NCBI GenBank assembly: GCA_016703325.1
Contig: JADJCH010000011.1
Location: forward strand, 1-64,000
Direction of reading: 5' to 3'
Length of the DNA stretch: 64,000 nucleotides
Source: Burkholderiales bacterium
GTDB lineage: Bacteria > Pseudomonadota > Gammaproteobacteria > Burkholderiales > Burkholderiaceae_C
Shown: piece after piece, positions 9,164 through 17,437 of the stretch
Layout of the letters: each line of letters begins with the position of its first letter
Position numbering within the stretch: position 1 is the stretch's first letter
Translations under genes and position numbers: made by a program
The notes under the pieces: model-generated
Databases searched by the model: none
Told to the model about the DNA's origin: nothing
Seen by the model: the letters and a program-made list of their open reading frames with translations, nothing else

Positions 9164-10002
9164 TGGAGCCCCTCGTCCGCCGAGTACAGCGGCCGATCCC
9201 CCGAGGGGATGGCGGGCCGGCTTGGGAGCGGCCCGGCGCTCGGCCCGCCCATGCCTCCACCGCCTTCCCCTGATGAATTGGCCGTGGTGTCGGCAGAACG
9301 CTCCAACGCGGTGATGCGCCCGTCGCGCAGGTAGACGCGATCGTCCGCCGCCGCCAGCACCTGCGGGTCGTGCGAGGAAAAGACGAAGGACACCTGCTGC
9401 TCGCGCTGCATGCGCCGCATCAGCGCGATGATGGCCGCGCCGGTGGCGCTGTCCAGGTTGGCGGTGGGCTCGTCGGCCAGCACCAGCGCGGGGGCGCAGG
9501 CCAGCGCGCGGGCAATCGCCACACGCTGGCGCTGCCCGCCGGAGAGCTGGCCCGGGCGGCGCCCGCCCAAATCCACCGGATCGGCCAGGCCCACCGCGGC
9601 CAGCAGCTCGCGCACCCGCTCGCGCCGCCGTGCCGGGCTGGCACCGGTCAGCCGCAGCGGGTATTCGATGTTCTCCGCCGCGGTCAGCACCGGCAGCAGG
9701 TTGAAGTTCTGGAACACGAAACCCAGGTGGCGGGCGCGGAAGTCCGCCAGCGCGTCGTCGCTCAGGGCCTGCAGCGGCTGGCCGGCGACGATGACCTCAC
9801 CCGAGTTTGCGCCGACGCCCGCGTCCGGCCGGTCGATGCCACCGATCAGGTTCAGCAGGGTGGTCTTGCCGCTGCCCGAGGGGCCGCTGATGACGGTGAA
9901 GCAGTTGGCGCGGATCGTGAGGTCGATGTCGCGCAGGGCGGGCACACCGACGCTGTCGAGGTGGTAGGTGCGGCAGACCTGCCGCAGGAGAACGGGATCC
10001 AT
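9160..10002 (-). CDS. LolD/MacB-type ABC transporter ATP-binding protein
   Basis: A 280-residue ATPase with Walker A GPSGSGKTT, Q-loop FVFQNFNLLPVLTA, signature LSGGQRQRVAIARAL, Walker B LVLADEPTANLD and a switch histidine in FSSHDP. It drives the adjacent FtsX/MacB-type permease. A Ser/Gly/Pro-rich tail of about 45 residues follows the fold and is unusual for LolD-type proteins. The ATG at 10002 is the first good start and begins the conserved MDPVLLRQVCRTY. It is the first gene of the four-gene operon and is divergent from an AraC-family gene. Confidence 0.93.
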   Translation of the reverse strand: MDPVLLRQVCRTYHLDSVGVPALRDIDLTIRANCFTVISGPSGSGKTTLLNLIGGIDRPDAGVGANSGEVIVAGQPLQALSDDALADFRARHLGFVFQNFNLLPVLTAAENIEYPLRLTGASPARRRERVRELLAAVGLADPVDLGGRRPGQLSGGQRQRVAIARALACAPALVLADEPTANLDSATGAAIIALMRRMQREQQVSFVFSSHDPQVLAAADDRVYLRDGRITALERSADTTANSSGEGGGGMGGPSAGPLPSRPAIPSGDRPLYSADEGLQ

Positions 10003-10140
10003 GGATGGGGGTGCAGGAGGGCGGGTAGAGTGGCTGGGCTTGTGCGCCAGTGTGGCGAGCAGCGGCCCGCCGGTATTGAACGATTTCGACACCGCCGCTT
10101 CGCCAGCCGCCCCGCCGATCCGATCCCTTCCTTGCCGGCC
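10003..10140. promoter_or_regulatory. Divergent promoter region, ABC operon / AraC regulator
   Basis: 138 bases separate the start of the ABC ATPase (minus) from that of the AraC-type regulator (plus). Promoters for both must lie here. No strong -35/-10 pair or repeat stands out by eye; regulation of the ABC operon by the neighbouring regulator is inferred from gene arrangement only. Confidence 0.4.
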
Positions 10141-11049
10141 ATGTTCACCCCCCTCATCGACCGCGCCCTGGCGGCCCCGCTCGCGTCGGCCGCCCCCGTT
10201 GCCCACCACCCGCCGCGCAGCGCGATGCTGCCGCCGCGGCTGTCGCTGGCGTCCTGCGTGCGCGGGCACATCGTGCGCCGCACGGTGGGCCTGCCGCTGA
10301 CGGCCGGGCAGCGCGACAACCACTTCCCGGCCTCGCTGCTCTGCGCCATCAACTGGCTCTTCGAGGGCGAGGCCGACGTGGTGCGGCGCGGCGATCAGGT
10401 GGTGCACGAGGCGACGCCGCGGCTGTGCCTGATCGGCCCGCACCGCGTGCCGGTGGTCAGCCACAACCCCGGTGCGGTGGATGCGCTGATGGTGGCGCTG
10501 ACGCCGATGGCGGTGGAGGCGCTCACCGGCGTGTCGATGGCCGAGCTGGTCGACCGCGTGCTGCCCTTCGAGCAGGTCTTCGATGCCGACTGGCAGGCCA
10601 TGGCGCACACGGTGTTCGACGCACCCGACGACGCCAGCCGCATCCGCCTGGTGGAGGACTTTCTGGAGCCGCGCTGGCTGCAAGTGCGCGACCAATCGAT
10701 CCCGCGCGCCACGCGCTACCGCTTCTGGGCCGAGAACCTGGCGCTGCGCGCCGCGCAGTCCGGCGTGGGCAGCAGCCTGAGGCAGGTGGAGCGGCGCATC
10801 AAGCGCTGGACCGGCCAGCCGCAGCGCGACCTGCGGCGCATGCTGCGCGCCGAAGAGTCCTTCTACCGCTGCGTGGCGGCCTACCAGCAAGGCGAGATGG
10901 ACTGGGCCATCGCCGCGCTGGACAGCGGGTATGCCGACCAGGCCCACCTGTGCCGCGAGGTGCGTCGCATCACCGGCCTGAGCCCGGCGGCGCTGCTGGC
11001 CGCCATCGAGAGCGACGAGAGTTTCTGGGTGTATCGGCTCGACATGTGA
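10141..11049 (+). CDS. AraC-family transcriptional regulator
   Basis: A 302-residue regulator. The N-terminal ~150 residues are a cupin-like sensor region (GHIVRRTVGLPLTAGQRDN onward), and the C-terminal third is an AraC/XylS double helix-turn-helix. The second HTH is clear in WAIAALDSGYADQAHLCREV followed by RRITGLSPAALL. The start at 10141 is the nearest ATG matching the family N-terminus. It is divergent from the ABC-LolA-barrel operon, which makes that operon its probable target. Confidence 0.85.
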   Translation: MFTPLIDRALAAPLASAAPVAHHPPRSAMLPPRLSLASCVRGHIVRRTVGLPLTAGQRDNHFPASLLCAINWLFEGEADVVRRGDQVVHEATPRLCLIGPHRVPVVSHNPGAVDALMVALTPMAVEALTGVSMAELVDRVLPFEQVFDADWQAMAHTVFDAPDDASRIRLVEDFLEPRWLQVRDQSIPRATRYRFWAENLALRAAQSGVGSSLRQVERRIKRWTGQPQRDLRRMLRAEESFYRCVAAYQQGEMDWAIAALDSGYADQAHLCREVRRITGLSPAALLAAIESDESFWVYRLDM

Positions 11050-11089
11050 CACCCGCAACAGCCGCAACCAAGCCGGTGCGGCGCGCCGT

Positions 11090-11329
11090 TCAGCGCTGGC
11101 TGCGCCCCTTGCGCGGCTCCAGGTCGGCCAGTTGCGCCTTCAGCAGGATCAGCAGGGAGCGGGCGTCCTTTTCGCTCAGGCTGACCACGGTGCTGGGCGA
11201 CGCATCTGCGTCTTCTCCGCCGCGGGATTTCTGGCTGGGCAGCACCAGGGCATCCACACGCAGCTCCAGCCGGCCGTGGTCGTGGGTGATCGATTTCAGG
11301 CGCTGGATCTCGATCTGGTAGGTCTTCAT
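11090..11329 (-). CDS. Small conserved hypothetical protein
   Basis: A 79-residue protein beginning MKTYQIEIQRLKSITHDHG. The first part looks like beta strands (LELRVDALVLPSQ) and the last third is a helix-prone charged stretch (LSEKDARSLLILLKAQLADL). No function is recognised. It has no signal peptide or membrane segment. It lies between two plus-strand genes as a single transcription unit. Codon use fits the surrounding genome, supporting a real gene. Confidence 0.65.
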   Translation of the reverse strand: MKTYQIEIQRLKSITHDHGRLELRVDALVLPSQKSRGGEDADASPSTVVSLSEKDARSLLILLKAQLADLEPRKGRSQR

Positions 11330-11521
11330 GGGCGGAGGGCGCTTCGGCGGCCAGGCAGGTCAGGGGTCGTGGGACTGGGAACAGCGAACAGGGGCAAGAG
11401 TGTCGCAGGTTGGCTCCCCCGCGAGGACCGAGGAGCTGGGCCACCGGCCCGCGATGCACCTGCTCACCACCCGCCATTGCCGGTTACCCAGGTGCGGGCA
11501 CAGCCGCATCAGACTGTGGGC

Positions 11522-12649
11522 ATGGACCGCCTGCCTGATCCCCCACCTCTGCCCCGCCCCTGCCCAAGTTTCACCCAGCGACGCCACCTGCTGCTGGGCA
11601 GCCTCTCCACGCTGTGGCTGGCCGCCTGCGGCGGCGGCTCGGCCGGGGGCGACGCTGCCGCGCAGGGGCCCGCTCCGTCGCCGTCCCCGTCCCCTGCTCC
11701 CTCACCCGACCCAGCACCGGCCGGCCCTGTCCACTACGCCGACATCAGCTTCGCCAGCCTGGGCGCCAACGCCGACCTCAACGGCGCGCTGCCCTTTCCC
11801 GCGGACAACGACTGGAACCGCGACATCTCCACCGCCGAGGTGGACCCGAACTCCGACGCGCTGATCGCCGGCATCGGCCTGGCCACCGGGCTGCACCCGG
11901 ACTTCGGCGCCGGCACCTGGGCGGGCGGGCCGATCGGTATCCCCTACGTGGTGGTGGCCGGCAGCCAGACGCCGGTGAGCATCCGTTTCACCGCCTATGG
12001 CGATGAAAGCGACCCCGGCCCCTACCCGGTGCCTGTGGATGCGCCGGTGGAAGGCGGTGCTGCCGCCACGGGTGACCGCCATGTGCTGGTGATCGACCGC
12101 GATCACAACCGGCTCTATGAGCTGTACCGCGCCTTCCCGCAAGGCGACGGCAGCTGGTCGGCCGACGCAGGCGCCGTCTTCCGCCTCGACGGCAACCCCG
12201 TGCGCCCCGGCGGCCAGCCCGGCTGGACCAGTGCGGATGCCGCAGGGCTGCCGATCTTCCCTGGCCTGGCGCGCTGGCAGGAGGCCGCGGCCGGCCCCGG
12301 CGGCATCCGCCATGCGCTGCGTTTCACGGTGGCGCGCACACGCCGCGCCTATGTGGCACCGGCCACCCACTGGGCCAGCAGCGATGCCTCCGCCAACCTG
12401 CCGCCCATGGGCATGCGGGTGCGGCTGAAGGCGAGTTACGTCATCCCCCCGACCTTCAGCACCGCGACCCGTGCCCTGCTGAGCGCCATGAAGACCTACG
12501 GAATGATCGTGGCCGACAACGGCAGCAACTGGTACGTCAGCGGCGCACCCGACGAGCGCTGGGACAACGACGCGCTGGTGAGCGAGCTGGCGCAGGTGAA
12601 GGGCAGCCACTTCGAGGTGCTGCGCATGGCTGGAGTGGTCAGCGGCTGA
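11522..12649 (+). CDS. Hypothetical lipoprotein
   Basis: A 375-residue protein with an Arg-containing leader (FTQRRHLLLGSLSTLWLAAC) ending in a lipobox, so a Tat- or Sec-exported lipoprotein is predicted. A Ser/Pro-rich spacer (about residues 55-75) follows. The body has conserved-looking segments such as FPADNDWNRDISTAEVDPNS, RHVLVIDRDHNRLYELYRAF and AMKTYGMIVADNGSNWYVSG. I recognise this as a family of secreted proteins found in soil bacteria but can assign no activity. The start at 11522 is chosen because it precedes the signal peptide directly. The gene is convergent with the OruR-like regulator. Confidence 0.72.
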   Translation: MDRLPDPPPLPRPCPSFTQRRHLLLGSLSTLWLAACGGGSAGGDAAAQGPAPSPSPSPAPSPDPAPAGPVHYADISFASLGANADLNGALPFPADNDWNRDISTAEVDPNSDALIAGIGLATGLHPDFGAGTWAGGPIGIPYVVVAGSQTPVSIRFTAYGDESDPGPYPVPVDAPVEGGAAATGDRHVLVIDRDHNRLYELYRAFPQGDGSWSADAGAVFRLDGNPVRPGGQPGWTSADAAGLPIFPGLARWQEAAAGPGGIRHALRFTVARTRRAYVAPATHWASSDASANLPPMGMRVRLKASYVIPPTFSTATRALLSAMKTYGMIVADNGSNWYVSGAPDERWDNDALVSELAQVKGSHFEVLRMAGVVSG

Positions 12650-12676
12650 CCAGGCTGATCGGCCTGAGGACCCTCA

Positions 12677-13729
12677 TCAGCCGCCGGGTGGCGTGCGGCG
12701 CAGCGCCACTTCCCGGTACTCCCCTGGCGTCTGCCCTCCGGCCAGGGCCTTGAACGCCCGGCTGAAGTTGGACAGGTCGGTGTAGCCCAGCCGGTGCGCC
12801 ACCGCGGCCAGGCTGAGCGCGGGCTGGGCCAGCAGCTCGCAGGCCTTGTCGTGGCGCACCTGGCGCGACAGGCGACCGAAGCTCGTCCCTTCGGCCACCA
12901 GCAGGCGCGACAGGGTGCGTTCGGACACCCCCAGCAGCGCAGCCGCCTCCGCCTGGGTGGGCTGGCGCTCCTCCGTGGCATAGACCAGCCAGCGCAGCCA
13001 GGCGCCCAGGCCACGCAGCGCCTTGAGCTCGTCCAGCCGCTCGGCGCAGCGGCGCTCGGCGGTGACCATCGCCGCGGCGTCGGCCATCGGCAAGGCCTCA
13101 TCGGCCACCTCGGCGCTCAGGCGCAGCTCCGCCTCCGGTGTGCCGCCCAGGCCGAAGGTGACGTTGGCCCCGCTGAGCCCGCGGTACTGCACTGCGTGCG
13201 ACGGTGCGGTCCAGGCCAGCAGCAGCTGGCAGGGCGTGCTGCGCTCCTGGCGGATGAAGCGCATCAGCCGATGCGCCGCCACCACCACGGCCTCCAAGAC
13301 CATCACCGCCACGTCGTAGGGCATCGGATGCGCCAGGCTGAAGCGGCTGCGCAGCCCGGCCGCATCGGCATGCACCTGCATGCGCACCGCAGGGGTGACC
13401 AGCGCAAAGAAGGGCGCCAGGCGCTGGAAGCCGTCGTGCAGGCTGCGCGCATTGAGCAGCATCTGCCCAACCACGTCCACCCGCCCGAGGTTGATGGACA
13501 GCCCCATCAGGAAACCCAAGTCGCTGCGCTGGCTGCCGTGCGACAGCAGTTGCAGCGCCGCGATCTGCTCGCTGCGGGTCAGCCAGGCCTCGCTGGCATC
13601 GAGCCGGCTGCGGTCGATGCCCGCCTGCGCGAGTGCCGCTGCGGTGTCGAAGCCCTCGGATTCCAGCCGCTGCACCAGCGCGCTGAGGTAGCGCGCCGGC
13701 ACCTGGGCCAGCGGTGCGTCCCGTCTCAA
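12677..13729 (-). CDS. AraC-family regulator with arabinose-binding-like N-terminal domain (OruR/ArgR type)
   Basis: A ~350-residue regulator. The N-terminal two thirds match the ligand-binding domain seen in OruR- and ArgR-like AraC regulators (ARYLSALVQRLESEGFD; SHGSQRSDLGFLMGLSINLG). The C-terminal double HTH is clear in LLGVSERTLSRLLVAEG and LAAVAHRLGYTDLSNFSRAF, ending GGQTPGEYR. No ATG exists in frame near the domain start; the proposed start is TTG at 13729 and is uncertain. It is divergent from the acyl-CoA ligase gene, with a triple TGACCA repeat between them, so control of that gene is plausible. Confidence 0.85.
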   Translation of the reverse strand: MRRDAPLAQVPARYLSALVQRLESEGFDTAAALAQAGIDRSRLDASEAWLTRSEQIAALQLLSHGSQRSDLGFLMGLSINLGRVDVVGQMLLNARSLHDGFQRLAPFFALVTPAVRMQVHADAAGLRSRFSLAHPMPYDVAVMVLEAVVVAAHRLMRFIRQERSTPCQLLLAWTAPSHAVQYRGLSGANVTFGLGGTPEAELRLSAEVADEALPMADAAAMVTAERRCAERLDELKALRGLGAWLRWLVYATEERQPTQAEAAALLGVSERTLSRLLVAEGTSFGRLSRQVRHDKACELLAQPALSLAAVAHRLGYTDLSNFSRAFKALAGGQTPGEYREVALRRTPPGG

Positions 13730-13775
13730 GCCAGCTCCACAGGGTTTTCCCGTAACTCCACCGATTGGCAGTGAA

Positions 13776-13802
13776 TGACCATGGCGTGACCAAAAATGAC
13801 CA
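13776..13802. promoter_or_regulatory. Three phased TGACCA direct repeats, candidate operator
   Basis: TGACCA occurs at 13776, 13787 and 13797, with 11- and 10-base spacing (one DNA turn), in the 214-base region between the OruR-like regulator and the acyl-CoA ligase. AraC-family proteins commonly bind helically phased direct repeats. Assignment to the adjacent regulator is inferred. Confidence 0.5.
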
Positions 13803-13921
13803 CTCAGTATAGGAAGGGCTTCGGACAATGTCAGCCCCGGCCCTCCTGAACCTTTGTGGCGGTGCTTCGACCCGGGAGCACTGCGGCGCTGCGTCGATCG
13901 GCCTCGAAGAACAACCTGAAT

Positions 13922-13939
13922 CCGAACCCGAACCCGAAC
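13922..13939 (+). repeat. Three hexamer repeats CCGAAC ahead of the acyl-CoA ligase start
   Basis: CCGAAC is repeated exactly at 13922, 13928 and 13934, ending four bases before the ATG at 13944. It occupies the place of a Shine-Dalgarno, and none is visible. Changes in copy number could alter translation, though this is speculative. Confidence 0.7.
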
Positions 13940-13943
13940 CCTC

Positions 13944-15635
13944 ATGGACGAGCAGCCCCTGCAGCAACAACGGCCCTGGTTGAACCGCTACCCGGACGGT
14001 GTGCCCACCCACCTGGACCTGACCCGCCACGCTTCGCTGGCCGACCTGCTGCAGGAGAGCTTTCGCCAGCATGCCGCGCTGCCGGCGATGCGTTTCATGG
14101 GCCGCAGCTGGAGCTTCGGCGAGCTGGACCGGCTGTCGCGCCGCTTTGCCGCCTTCGCCCAGTCGCAGGGCCTGCAGGCCGGCGACCGGGTGGCGGTGAT
14201 GCTGCCCAACGTGCCGCAGTATCCGGTGGTGGTCTGCGGGCTGATCCGCGCCGGGCTGGTGGTGGTCAACGTCAACCCGCTGTACACCGCGCCGGAGCTG
14301 GAGCACCAGCTGCAGGATGCGGACGTCAAGCTGCTGGTGGTGCTGGAGAACTTCGCCTCCGTGGTGGAGCAGGTGCTGCCCCGCCTGCCGCGGCTGCAGG
14401 TGCTGATCACCGGTGTGGGCGACCTGCTCGGCCCGGTCAAGGGCACGCTGGTCAACACCGTGCTGCGCCATGTGCGCAAGCAGGTGCCGGCCTACCGCAT
14501 CCCCGCTGCGCTGTACTTCAACGATGCGCTGGCACGCGGCCGCGGCGCGCCCTTCGTGCCACCCGCGCTGGGCCCGGACACGCTGGCGGTGCTGCAGTAC
14601 ACCGGCGGCACCACCGGCGTCAGCAAGGGCGCGATGCTGTTGCACCGCAACCTGCTGGCCAACGTGGAGCAGTGCGCCGCCTGGTTCGAGCCGGCACGCC
14701 GCACCCTGATCGGCCAGCAGTTCACCATCGTCTGTGCGCTGCCGCTGTACCACGTCTTCGCCTTCACCGCCTGCCTGCTGCTGGGCCTGCGTGTGGGCGG
14801 CTGCAACATCCTGATCGCCAACCCGCGCGACCTGGCCGGCACGCTGAAAGAGCTGTCGAAGCAGGTGTTCCACTTCTTCCCGGCGGTCAACACCCTCTAC
14901 CAGGCGCTGGCCGACCACCCGGACTGCGCCACCGTCAACTGGCGCCACCTGCGCGTCAGCGTGGGCGGCGGCATGGCGGTGCAGCAGGTCACGGCCGAAC
15001 GCTGGAAGGCCGTCACCGGCAGCGGCATCTGCATGGGCTACGGCCTGTCCGAGACCTCACCGGTGGTGTCCTGCAGCCCGGTGGACAGAACCGACTTCGA
15101 CGGCACCATCGGCCTGCCGCTGCCCGACACGGAGCTGGCCATCTTCGACGACGAGGGCCGCCGCCTCGGTGCTGGCCAGACCGGCGAGATCGCCGTGCGC
15201 GGCCCGCAGGTGATGGCGGGCTACTGGCGCCGCCCGGACGAAACCGCCATCGTGCTGCGCGGCGACGGCTTCTTCCTCACCGGCGACATCGGCGTGATGG
15301 AGGCCGACGGGCGCTTCCGCATCGTCGACCGCAAGAAGGACATGGTGCTGGTCAGCGGCTTCAACGTGTATCCGACCGAGGTGGAGGAAGTTGTCAGCCA
15401 ACTGCCCGGCGTGCTGGAGTGCGCCGTCACCGGCGTGCCCGACGCCAAGAGCGGCGAGGCCGTCAAGCTGGTGGTGGTGCGCCGCGACCCGGCGCTCACC
15501 GAGGCCGCCGTGCGCGACTGGTGCCACGACCGCCTGACCGCCTACAAGCGCCCGCGCATCGTGGAGTTCCGCGACAGCCTGCCCAAGACGAATGTGGGCA
15601 AGGTGCTGAGGCGGGCGTTGCGGGAGGCGGCTTGA
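13944..15635 (+). CDS. Long-chain acyl-CoA synthetase (AMP-forming)
   Basis: A 563-residue member of the ANL superfamily that activates fatty acids with ATP to acyl-CoA, likely at the inner membrane. The AMP-binding motif YTGGTTGVSKGA (about residues 217-228), GYGLSETSPVV, the TGDIG hinge region and the C-terminal Lys context PKTNVGKVLRR are all present. The length and the N-terminus (RASLADLL-type segment, MGRSWSFGELDRLS) fit FadD-like enzymes. The OruR/ArgR-type regulator is divergent. fadD is a likely name, but genomes of this group carry several paralogues, so the exact substrate is not known. Confidence 0.9.
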   Translation: MDEQPLQQQRPWLNRYPDGVPTHLDLTRHASLADLLQESFRQHAALPAMRFMGRSWSFGELDRLSRRFAAFAQSQGLQAGDRVAVMLPNVPQYPVVVCGLIRAGLVVVNVNPLYTAPELEHQLQDADVKLLVVLENFASVVEQVLPRLPRLQVLITGVGDLLGPVKGTLVNTVLRHVRKQVPAYRIPAALYFNDALARGRGAPFVPPALGPDTLAVLQYTGGTTGVSKGAMLLHRNLLANVEQCAAWFEPARRTLIGQQFTIVCALPLYHVFAFTACLLLGLRVGGCNILIANPRDLAGTLKELSKQVFHFFPAVNTLYQALADHPDCATVNWRHLRVSVGGGMAVQQVTAERWKAVTGSGICMGYGLSETSPVVSCSPVDRTDFDGTIGLPLPDTELAIFDDEGRRLGAGQTGEIAVRGPQVMAGYWRRPDETAIVLRGDGFFLTGDIGVMEADGRFRIVDRKKDMVLVSGFNVYPTEVEEVVSQLPGVLECAVTGVPDAKSGEAVKLVVVRRDPALTEAAVRDWCHDRLTAYKRPRIVEFRDSLPKTNVGKVLRRALREAA

Positions 15636-15769
15636 ACACCAGGGCTCCAGGGTGACCTTCCCCATCTGTCGCCGCAGAACCTGGCAGCGATGATCCTGGG
15701 CAGCAGCGCTCGGTTCCGAGGTGAGACAATCCACCTCGCTTTCAGCTCAGGCAAGAGGAATCGGCCACC

Positions 15770-16018
15770 ATGAAGCAGCCCCAGTCGATCGACGAAGCCG
15801 CCCTGCAGTCTGCAGAAGCGCGGATTCCGGAACTGGCCCAACACGCGGTGCAGCTTGCGCGTCAGCAGGCACTTCAGACCTCCGGCCGCGTGATCGAGGT
15901 CTGTGGTGACCAACTGGTCGAGATGTCGGCCAGTGGCGAACGGCGCGTCCTGCGGGATCTGCCGCCCAGGATTGCGGTGCAGCGGGGTCAGATCCTGACG
16001 CGGCGCAACGGCCGTTGA
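15770..16018 (+). CDS. Small protein upstream of zeta toxin, putative antitoxin
   Basis: An 82-residue protein starting MKQPQSIDEAALQSAEARIP, with a helical first half and a beta-rich second half (GRVIEVCGDQLVEM; GERRVLRDLPPRIAV). Its stop overlaps the TTG start of the zeta-like kinase gene by 4 bases (TTGA), so the two are translationally coupled. This is the usual place for an antitoxin to such kinases. No sequence motif proves the role. Confidence 0.65.
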   Translation: MKQPQSIDEAALQSAEARIPELAQHAVQLARQQALQTSGRVIEVCGDQLVEMSASGERRVLRDLPPRIAVQRGQILTRRNGR

Positions 16019-16754
16019 GCCTCGGCACCCCCCGTCTGCGGGTCTTCGCCGGCCCCAACGGCTCCGGCAAGAGCACGATCAAGGAGGCTCTGAGGCCGCA
16101 ATGGCTCGGCGTCTATGTGAACGCCGACGAGATCGAGAAGGCCGCAGGGCTGTACGAGCGGTTGGACTTGGCGGCCTTCGAACTGACCACGGCCGACCTT
16201 GACGGGTTGCCCGACTTCTTCTCGCAGTCCTCGCTGCTCGCGAAGTTCCCCCAGATGCGGCTGCAGGCCCAGTTCCTGCGCACCGAAGGAACCATCCTGA
16301 GCTTCGATGGCGTCGAAGTGAATTCCTACCTCGCCTCGGTGCTGTCGGACTTCATTCGACATCGGCTGCTCGCCGCAGGCCGCTCCTTCACCTTCGAGAC
16401 GGTGATGTCTTCGCCGGACAAGGTGGAGTTCATGCGCTCAGCCCGCCAGCAGGGGTTTCGGACTTATCTGTACTTCGTTGCCACCGACGACCCCGAGATC
16501 AACATCGAGCGCGTGCGCAACCGAGTGCTCAACGGGGGCATCTGGTACCCATGGAAAAGATCGTCGAGAGGTACGCCCGTTCCCTGGCCCTGCTGCCTGC
16601 GGCCATCGAACAGAGCAGCCGCGCCTACGTCTTCGACAACTCCGGTGCCAACAACCTCCTCATTGCCGAGATCTCCGACGGCGAGGGAATGGAACTGCGG
16701 GCCGATGCAGTGCCGCACTGGTTCCTCCCGGTTCTTTCGCTCTACCAAGCCTGA
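16015..16754 (+). CDS. Zeta-toxin-like P-loop kinase (one frameshift)
   Basis: Zeta toxins phosphorylate UDP-N-acetylglucosamine or related substrates; homologues act in toxin-antitoxin systems. Visible are Walker A (FAGPNGSGKSTIKEAL, residues ~11-26), NADEIEKAAG, and the middle segment SFTFETVMSSPDKVEF with YLYFVATDDPEINIERV after it, matching this family. Near 16534-16538, in a G5 run, one G appears to be missing. Downstream the protein continues in another frame (MEKIVERYARSLALLPAAI) to the stop at 16754. Whether the break is real or a sequence error cannot be decided here. It overlaps the convergent PEP-CTERM gene by about 13 bases. Confidence 0.8.
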
Positions 16755-17390
16755 CGCGGGCTGCAAGTCTGGCGGCCCCGCCGCGCCACCGCACCCAGCA
16801 CTCCGAGTGCCGGCCAGCAGCATCGCGTAGGTTTCCGGTTCGGGCACCGGAGCAGAAGCTGAGATGTTCAGCGTCAGTGAATCGGCATTGACACCGCTGC
16901 CCCAGTGCCAGGTGTAGCTACCCTGGTACAGGCCCAAACTGGCTATGCTTTGCCCCAACCAGGTCGAGGAGCCTGACAGTGCTGTCCCCGACACATAGTT
17001 GACTGGCAAGTAGATGTCACCGGGCATGAAATCAATATCCTGCGTGATGCCGACAACGTCCCCTGTGCTCGAACTGGCGTACGCGAAGTTTCCGATTCCG
17101 AAGACAATCTTGACGGTTGTGATTTCCTGGTAGTAGTCCCAGGTTCTCGCAATAGAACCATCTCCGACCAGCAGGCCCCCTGCAGTGGAACTCGGAAATA
17201 TGTAGGTCTCAACTCCGGCGGGAAACTCGATGGGAGCTGCAAACGACGAGGTATTCGCGGTGCCACTGGCGGTGGCAACGACATCGGAACCGACCTCGTT
17301 GATGTTGATGGTGATGGCGGCAGACGCCGATGATGCGGCGGCGGCCCAAGTCACGGCAGCGGCGGTCTTAAGAAGATGGATGAGTTTCAT
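16742..17390 (-). CDS. PEP-CTERM sorting-domain protein (C-terminal frameshift)
   Basis: An exported protein of about 215 residues with signal peptide (MKLIHLLKTAAAVTWAAAA, cleavage near SASA) and a C-terminal exosortase signal (VPEPETYAMLLAG). After LAG the frame must change near 16810 to read LGVLGAVARRGRQ, the expected membrane helix and basic tail. One base appears to be inserted there. PEP-CTERM proteins are recognised by exosortase (EpsH/XrtA) and are linked to exopolysaccharide-producing betaproteobacteria. The mature part is Ser/Thr/Gly-rich and of unknown function. GC content is lower than in neighbouring genes. The start at 17390 follows an AGGGA ribosome site. Confidence 0.8.
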
Positions 17391-17437
17391 GGGATTCCCT
17401 GCAAGGGTTGTCATGGATGAAGAGGGATTCCAGAGAG

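Noticed and set aside
13098..14948. A long minus-strand frame over the regulator and acyl-CoA ligase
   Set aside because: It spans two recognised genes in the wrong frame and resembles nothing.
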